A stretch of DNA of 64,000 nt from Gottfriedia endophytica (GTDB lineage: Bacteria; Bacillota; Bacilli; Bacillales; Bacillaceae_G), in contig NZ_JAGIYQ010000006.1 in assembly GCF_017814275.1 (NCBI RefSeq), forward strand, positions 149,705 through 213,704, given 5' to 3'. Every line of letters begins with the position of its first letter. The first letter of the stretch is position 1. A program made the position numbers and the translations under genes. The notes beneath the pieces were generated by a model, which made no database searches, was not told the DNA's origin, and saw only the letters and a program-made list of their open reading frames with translations. This document shows, in pieces, positions 63,880 through 64,000 of the stretch.

Positions 63880-64000
63880 ATCGAGTAGGAGGGAGCGACT
63901 AACTCCCGACCTCTCACACCACCGTACGTACGGTTCCGTATACGGCGGTTCAAATTAAGTCTGACGCAGAAATTCATATCTTTGATATAGACTTTTAAGA
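63880..64000 (-). mobile_element. 3' end of a group II intron (runs off right edge)
   Basis: On the minus strand GAACCGCCGTATACGG, CCGTACGTACGGTGG, TGTGAGAGGTCGGGAG and CTCCCTCCTACTCGAT form the end of domain IV and domains V-VI of a bacterial group II intron. The intron-encoded reverse transcriptase would lie beyond the window. The 3' boundary is placed near 63880, directly before a run of seven T. Confidence 0.75.

Overview
The window is an AT-rich Bacillaceae chromosome segment. Evidence: strong AGGAGG-type ribosome binding sites, frequent TTG/GTG starts, a secG-est-rnr-smpB-ssrA cluster in Bacillus order, an xpt-pbuX operon behind a guanine riboswitch, DUF1641-type formate dehydrogenases, and dispersed repeats typical of Bacillaceae. 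Genus and species cannot be fixed from the sequence alone. There are no rRNA or tRNA genes; the one stable RNA gene is tmRNA.

Layout. (1) 0-29 kb is a formate / molybdenum cofactor / cytochrome bd island, almost all on the minus strand: cydAB, two formate dehydrogenase modules (each an approximately 980-990 aa molybdoenzyme plus a DUF1641 partner), two nearly identical Mrp/SalA-type ATPases, two PsiE-like membrane proteins, two DUF2294 (MpsC-like) proteins, the moaABCDE-mobAB-moeAB pathway, fdhD, modAB and cydDC. A coherent reading is molybdate uptake, then Moco/bis-MGD synthesis, FdhD-dependent maturation, formate oxidation into the menaquinone pool through the DUF1641 subunit, and oxygen reduction by cytochrome bd, which needs CydDC for assembly. 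Three transcription units here (starting at fdhF1, mrp2, and DUF2294-moaB) begin with a similarly organised leader: sigma-A promoter, three small stem-loops, then an unusually long intrinsic terminator. This is the best candidate for an undescribed regulatory system. (2) 29-34.5 kb is a visibly GC-richer sigma-54 island: EutH-like transporter, two M24 Xaa-Pro peptidases, a PAS/AAA+/Fis activator, a near-perfect -24/-12 promoter and two phased upstream palindromes. (3) 34.8-37 kb is guanine riboswitch-xpt-pbuX. (4) 37-39 kb is a BlaI/BlaR1-like pair whose sensor end is DUF4825. (5) 39-52.5 kb is accessory DNA: small single genes, decayed genes, a c-di-GMP-I riboswitch in front of a remnant ORF, a GH25 lysozyme, and about fourteen full or partial copies of an intergenic palindromic repeat. 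It ends in a frameshifted tyrosine recombinase next to the 3' end of ssrA, a classic island insertion site. (6) 52.6-59.6 kb is ssrA, smpB, an alanine/sodium symporter, rnr (with 42-bp tandem repeats), a carboxylesterase and secG. (7) 59.6-64 kb holds miscellaneous small genes, more dispersed repeats and the 3' end of a group II intron running off the right edge.

Family assignments rest on recognisable motifs and order, without database searches. Start codons were chosen from visible ribosome binding sites and often differ from the longest reading frame.
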